Assembly: GCA_902594405.1 (NCBI GenBank)
Contig: CACJMB010000002.1
Coordinates: 1-64,000, forward strand
DNA: 64,000 nt
Origin: an uncultured Pelagibacteraceae bacterium
GTDB taxonomy: Bacteria > Pseudomonadota > Alphaproteobacteria > Pelagibacterales > Pelagibacteraceae
Direction of reading: 5' to 3'
A program made the translations under genes and the position numbers. Below the pieces are notes generated by a model. The model was not told where the DNA came from and did no database searches. It worked only from the letters and a program-made list of their open reading frames with translations. Numbering within the stretch: position 1 is the first letter of the stretch; each line of letters starts with the position of its first letter. Positions 60,234 through 64,000 of the stretch are shown here, piece by piece.

Positions 60234-61322
60234 ATGAATTTAGCCTCAGTTTCAGAAAATCGAGACATTGAAAAGCGTATAGCAATAACCCCAGAAATTG
60301 CAAAAAAATATATCAGTTTAGGATTTAATTTAACACTACCAAATAATTATGGAACTCACTTAGGATTTAATGATGAAGATTATAAAAATCTAGGAGTTAA
60401 TTTTTTAGATAATGAAGAAGAAATAATTAAAAATTCTGAAATTATTATTCAATTAGGATTACCTGTTGATGAAAAATTATCATTGTTTAAAGAAAATCAA
60501 ACTTTGATTGGTTCATTAAATGCTTTCGCAAATAAAGAAAAATTAGAGAATTTAAAGTCGAAAAAAATAAATTGTTTTTCTCTAGAGTTGCTACCAAGAA
60601 TTACAAGAGCGCAATCAATGGATATTTTATCGTCACAAGCTAACCTAGCTGGTTATAAAGCTGTAGTAGAAGCTTTTCAAGTTTATGAAAGAGCAATCCC
60701 AATGATGATGACTGCAGCTGGAACAATTCCTGCAGCAAAAGTATTGGTAGTTGGAGCTGGAGTTGCTGGATTACAAGCTATTGCAACAGCTAAAAGAATG
60801 GGAGCTGTAGTATTTGCAACAGATGTAAGGATGGCCTCAAAAGAACAAGTTGAGAGTTTAGGTGGAAAATTTCTTACTGTTGAGGGATCTGAAAATTTAG
60901 AAACTGAAGGTGGTTATGCAAAAGAAGCATCTGATGAATTTAAAAAGAAACAAGAAGAATTACTTTCAGAAACATTAAAAAAAATTGATATAATAATTTG
61001 TACAGCTTTAATTCCAGGTAGAGAAGCTCCAAAGATAATTAAAGAGGAAATGTTTAAAAATTTACAACCAGGTTCAGTTATTTATGATTTAGCAGCAGTT
61101 CAAGGAGGAAATACCGTATTTACTGAAGTTAATAAAATTGTCGAAAAAGACGGCGTTAAAATTTTGGGTGAGGCGAATATATTAAATAAATTACCCGTAT
61201 CAGCTTCTAATTTATATGCTAAAAATGTATTTAATTTTATCTCTAATTTACAAGATAAAGAAAATAAGAAATTAAATATTAATTTAGAAGATGAAATAAT
61301 AGAGAAAACACTTATTAAGTAG
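60234..61322 (+). CDS. pntA: NAD(P) transhydrogenase subunit alpha, part 1
   Basis: ENRDIEKRIAITPEIAKKYISLG, ARITRAQSMDILSSQANLAGYKAV-like, VLVVGAGVAGLQAIATAKRMGAVVFATDVR. Confidence 0.97.
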   Translation: MNLASVSENRDIEKRIAITPEIAKKYISLGFNLTLPNNYGTHLGFNDEDYKNLGVNFLDNEEEIIKNSEIIIQLGLPVDEKLSLFKENQTLIGSLNAFANKEKLENLKSKKINCFSLELLPRITRAQSMDILSSQANLAGYKAVVEAFQVYERAIPMMMTAAGTIPAAKVLVVGAGVAGLQAIATAKRMGAVVFATDVRMASKEQVESLGGKFLTVEGSENLETEGGYAKEASDEFKKKQEELLSETLKKIDIIICTALIPGREAPKIIKEEMFKNLQPGSVIYDLAAVQGGNTVFTEVNKIVEKDGVKILGEANILNKLPVSASNLYAKNVFNFISNLQDKENKKLNINLEDEIIEKTLIK

Positions 61323-61326
61323 TATT

Positions 61327-61635
61327 ATGGAAATAGACCCTTTTATATTTAGATTAAGTATATTTATATTGTCAATATTTGTTGGCTACTATGTTGTTTG
61401 GAGTGTAACACCTTCCTTACACACCCCTCTGATGTCAGTTACTAATGCAATTTCTTCAGTAATCATTGTAGGTGCAATAATTGCTGCTTTGTCCGGAAGT
61501 GATGGAGTAGTTTTTTCATCATCTAGTGTTTATGGATTTTTAGCAATTATTTTAGCTGCTGTTAATATTTTTGGTGGATTTTTAGTCACACAGAGAATGT
61601 TAGCAATGTATAAAAAAAAGAAAAAGGATAAATAA
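61327..61635 (+). CDS. pntA2: NAD(P) transhydrogenase subunit alpha, part 2
   Basis: YYVVWSVTPSLHTPLMSVTNAISSVIIVGAI, GGFLVTQRMLAMYKKK. Confidence 0.96.
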   Translation: MEIDPFIFRLSIFILSIFVGYYVVWSVTPSLHTPLMSVTNAISSVIIVGAIIAALSGSDGVVFSSSSVYGFLAIILAAVNIFGGFLVTQRMLAMYKKKKKDK

Positions 61636-61638
61636 TTA

Positions 61639-63033
61639 ATGTCTGCAAATTTATCTGCAATTTTATATTTGGTATCTGGTGTATTATTTATTTTAGCTTT
61701 AAGAGGCCTATCATCTCCTGAAACTTCAAGACAAGGAAATTTATTTGGAATAATTGGAATGGTTATTGCTGTAACAGTTACATTTCTTTCTGTTGGTAAT
61801 TTTAGCTCTGGGTTTATTTATGTTCTAATATTTTTGGCTATTGGTGGTAGCATTGGAGCGTTTATAGCATATCGTATTCCAATGACTGCAATGCCAGAAT
61901 TAGTTGCAGGCTTTCATAGTTTAGTTGGTCTAGCAGCAGTATTTGTTGCTATCTCTGCATTTATAAACCCTGCAGCCTTTAATCTTGGCGTACCAGGAGA
62001 TATTAAGCTTGCAAGTTTGATTGAAATGGCGATAGGAGCAGCTGTTGGTGCAATTACTTTTTCTGGTTCTGTTATAGCTTTTTTAAAATTACAAGGAATA
62101 ATGTCAGGTGCACCTATAACATTTAAAGGTCAGCACATATTAAATGCTTTATTGTTAATATCAATTGTAATATTAACAATTTACCTTTGTTCAACTCAAT
62201 CATCTAATTTATTTTGGATTTTAATAGCAGTTTCTTTTTTAATTGGATTTTTAATTATTATTCCTATTGGTGGTGCAGATATGCCAGTTGTAATTTCAAT
62301 GTTGAATTCTTATTCAGGCTGGGCTGCAGCTGGAATTGGATTTACTTTGGAAAACACAGCCTTAATTATTACAGGTGCATTGGTTGGATCATCTGGTGCG
62401 ATACTTTCATATATAATGTGTAAAGGAATGAATAGATCATTCTTTAATGTTATCTTAGGTGGTTTTGGTGCTACAGACCAAACTTCTGGAAGTCAAAACA
62501 AGGAACAAAGACCAGTAAAAAGTGGTAATGCAGATGATGCAGCTTTTTTAATGAAAAATGCATCTTCAGTTATAATTGTTCCAGGGTATGGTATGGCAGT
62601 AGCACAAGCACAGCATGCTTTAAGAGAAATGGTGGATACACTAAAGAAGAATGATATAAAAGTATCTTACGCTATTCATCCAGTTGCTGGGCGAATGCCA
62701 GGACATATGAATGTTTTGTTGGCTGAAGCAAATGTTCCATATGATGAAGTATTTGAATTGGAAGAAATAAATAATGATTTTGCAAATGCAGATGTTGCAT
62801 TTGTGATCGGTGCAAATGATGTTACTAATCCTGTAGCAAAAACAGATCCTCAAAGTCCAATTTATGGAATGCCAGTTTTAGATGTAGAGAAATGTAAGTC
62901 AGTATTGTTTGTAAAAAGAAGCTTATCACCAGGATATGCAGGAATTGACAATGATCTTTTTTATAAGGAAAATACTTTGATGTTGTTTGCAGATGCAAAA
63001 AAAATGACAGAGGATATTACTAAGAATTTGTAG
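61639..63033 (+). CDS. pntB: NAD(P) transhydrogenase subunit beta
   Basis: MPELVAGFHSLVGLAAV, GADMPVVISMLNSYSGWAAAGIGF, VPGYGMAVAQAQHALREM, HPVAGRMPGHMNVLLAEANVPYD. Confidence 0.98.
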   Translation: MSANLSAILYLVSGVLFILALRGLSSPETSRQGNLFGIIGMVIAVTVTFLSVGNFSSGFIYVLIFLAIGGSIGAFIAYRIPMTAMPELVAGFHSLVGLAAVFVAISAFINPAAFNLGVPGDIKLASLIEMAIGAAVGAITFSGSVIAFLKLQGIMSGAPITFKGQHILNALLLISIVILTIYLCSTQSSNLFWILIAVSFLIGFLIIIPIGGADMPVVISMLNSYSGWAAAGIGFTLENTALIITGALVGSSGAILSYIMCKGMNRSFFNVILGGFGATDQTSGSQNKEQRPVKSGNADDAAFLMKNASSVIIVPGYGMAVAQAQHALREMVDTLKKNDIKVSYAIHPVAGRMPGHMNVLLAEANVPYDEVFELEEINNDFANADVAFVIGANDVTNPVAKTDPQSPIYGMPVLDVEKCKSVLFVKRSLSPGYAGIDNDLFYKENTLMLFADAKKMTEDITKNL

Positions 63034-63038
63034 ATCAT

Positions 63039-63737
63039 ATGAATACAAAAATTTTTTGTGACATTGCAGGCATATCCTCAATAAAAAAATTCAATAAAAA
63101 ATCAATTGTAAAAGGATTTACCACCAATCCAAGTTTAATGAGAAAAGCTGGTGCAAAAGATTATAAATCTTATTGTAAACAAATACTTAAAGTTTGTGGA
63201 AACAAACCTATTTCTTTTGAGGTATTTGCTGACAATCAAGATTCTATGATTGAGCAAGGCAGAAAAATTAATAGTTGGGGTAAAAATGTGTATGTAAAAG
63301 TTCCAGTAGTTAATTCAAAAAATAAGTTTACAGGAAATGTAATTAAAGAACTTAATAATAAAAATATTAAGTTGAATATAACCGCTGTATATACAGCTAA
63401 ACAAACTGCAAAAATACTTAAAGTAATAAATAAAAAAACAAAAGTGATAATATCAATTTTTGCTGGAAGAGCAGGAGACACTGGAAAAGATCCAATCCCT
63501 GAATTTGTCAAAAGTATAAAATTAGCAAAAAATTATAAAAATGTAGAAATCTTATGGGCTAGTGTAAGAGAACCGTATAATTATTTGCAAGCTAAACAAT
63601 TGGGCTGCCATATAATTACTATTCCTCCAGCCGTAATTGAGAAAATAGAAAAATTTGGAAAATCATTCAATCAACTAACTATAGAAACAGTCAAAGCTTT
63701 TCTAGTAGATAGCAAAAAATCTAATTTTAAAATATAA
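63039..63737 (+). CDS. tal: Transaldolase (fructose-6-phosphate aldolase-like family)
   Basis: KGFTTNPSLMRKAG, VYVKVPVVNS, LNITAVYTAKQT, SIFAGRAGDTGKDP. Confidence 0.93.
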   Translation: MNTKIFCDIAGISSIKKFNKKSIVKGFTTNPSLMRKAGAKDYKSYCKQILKVCGNKPISFEVFADNQDSMIEQGRKINSWGKNVYVKVPVVNSKNKFTGNVIKELNNKNIKLNITAVYTAKQTAKILKVINKKTKVIISIFAGRAGDTGKDPIPEFVKSIKLAKNYKNVEILWASVREPYNYLQAKQLGCHIITIPPAVIEKIEKFGKSFNQLTIETVKAFLVDSKKSNFKI

Positions 63738-63743
63738 CTAAAT

Positions 63744-63820
<77 letters not shown>

Positions 63821-63824
63821 GTAT

Positions 63825-64000
63825 TTAAATTCTATTTTTTAGCTTATTTAATTTCTTAACTCTTTTAATATTTTCTTGAAGTATTCTCTTTTTCTTTTCT
63901 GATGGTTTTTCATAAGTATTCTTTAATTTAATAACCTTAAAGAAACCATCTCTTTGAAGTTTTCTTTTTAAAACCCTCAAAGCTTGTTCAATATTATTAT
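63825..64000 (-). CDS. rpsU: 30S ribosomal protein S21 (5' end outside window)
   Basis: Reverse-strand translation NNIEQALRVLKRKLQRDGFFKVIKLKNTYEKPSEKKKRILQENIKRVKKLNKLKNRI*. Confidence 0.93.
   Translation of the reverse strand, partial: NNIEQALRVLKRKLQRDGFFKVIKLKNTYEKPSEKKKRILQENIKRVKKLNKLKNRI

Noticed and set aside
62214-62423. 69-aa plus-strand ORF inside pntB
   Set aside because: Alternate frame of a highly conserved gene.

Overview
This very AT-rich window looks like a SAR11/Pelagibacterales-type hypervariable genomic island for surface glycans. The taxon is inferred from gene order and composition; no search was run. Positions ~1-58.9 kb hold about 55 carbohydrate or surface-polysaccharide genes: glycosyltransferases, methyltransferases, nucleotide-sugar pathways (GDP-fucose, CDP-6-deoxyhexose, GDP-heptose, UDP-FucNAc-type), an O-antigen ligase and a WecA-like transferase. 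The island ends at a stand-alone 5S rRNA gene (~58962-59080). Conserved core genes follow: rpmJ, a cytochrome oxidase subunit IV-like mini-ORF, pntA (two parts)/pntB, a transaldolase, initiator tRNA-Met and rpsU (truncated). The most distinctive element is a B12 module inside the glycan island (12.95-17.2 kb). It has a cobalamin-riboswitch-like leader, a BtuB-like TonB-dependent receptor, a small membrane protein (DUF6580/ECF-S-like) and a convergent B12-binding-type radical SAM enzyme. Other candidates for novelty are an aldolase fused to a DUF115-like domain next to a KdsB-like CMP-sugar synthetase, a protein with two nucleotidyltransferase domains next to a lone GatZ-like aldolase subunit, a fused HddC-GmhB enzyme, and a pair of 256-aa unknown proteins.
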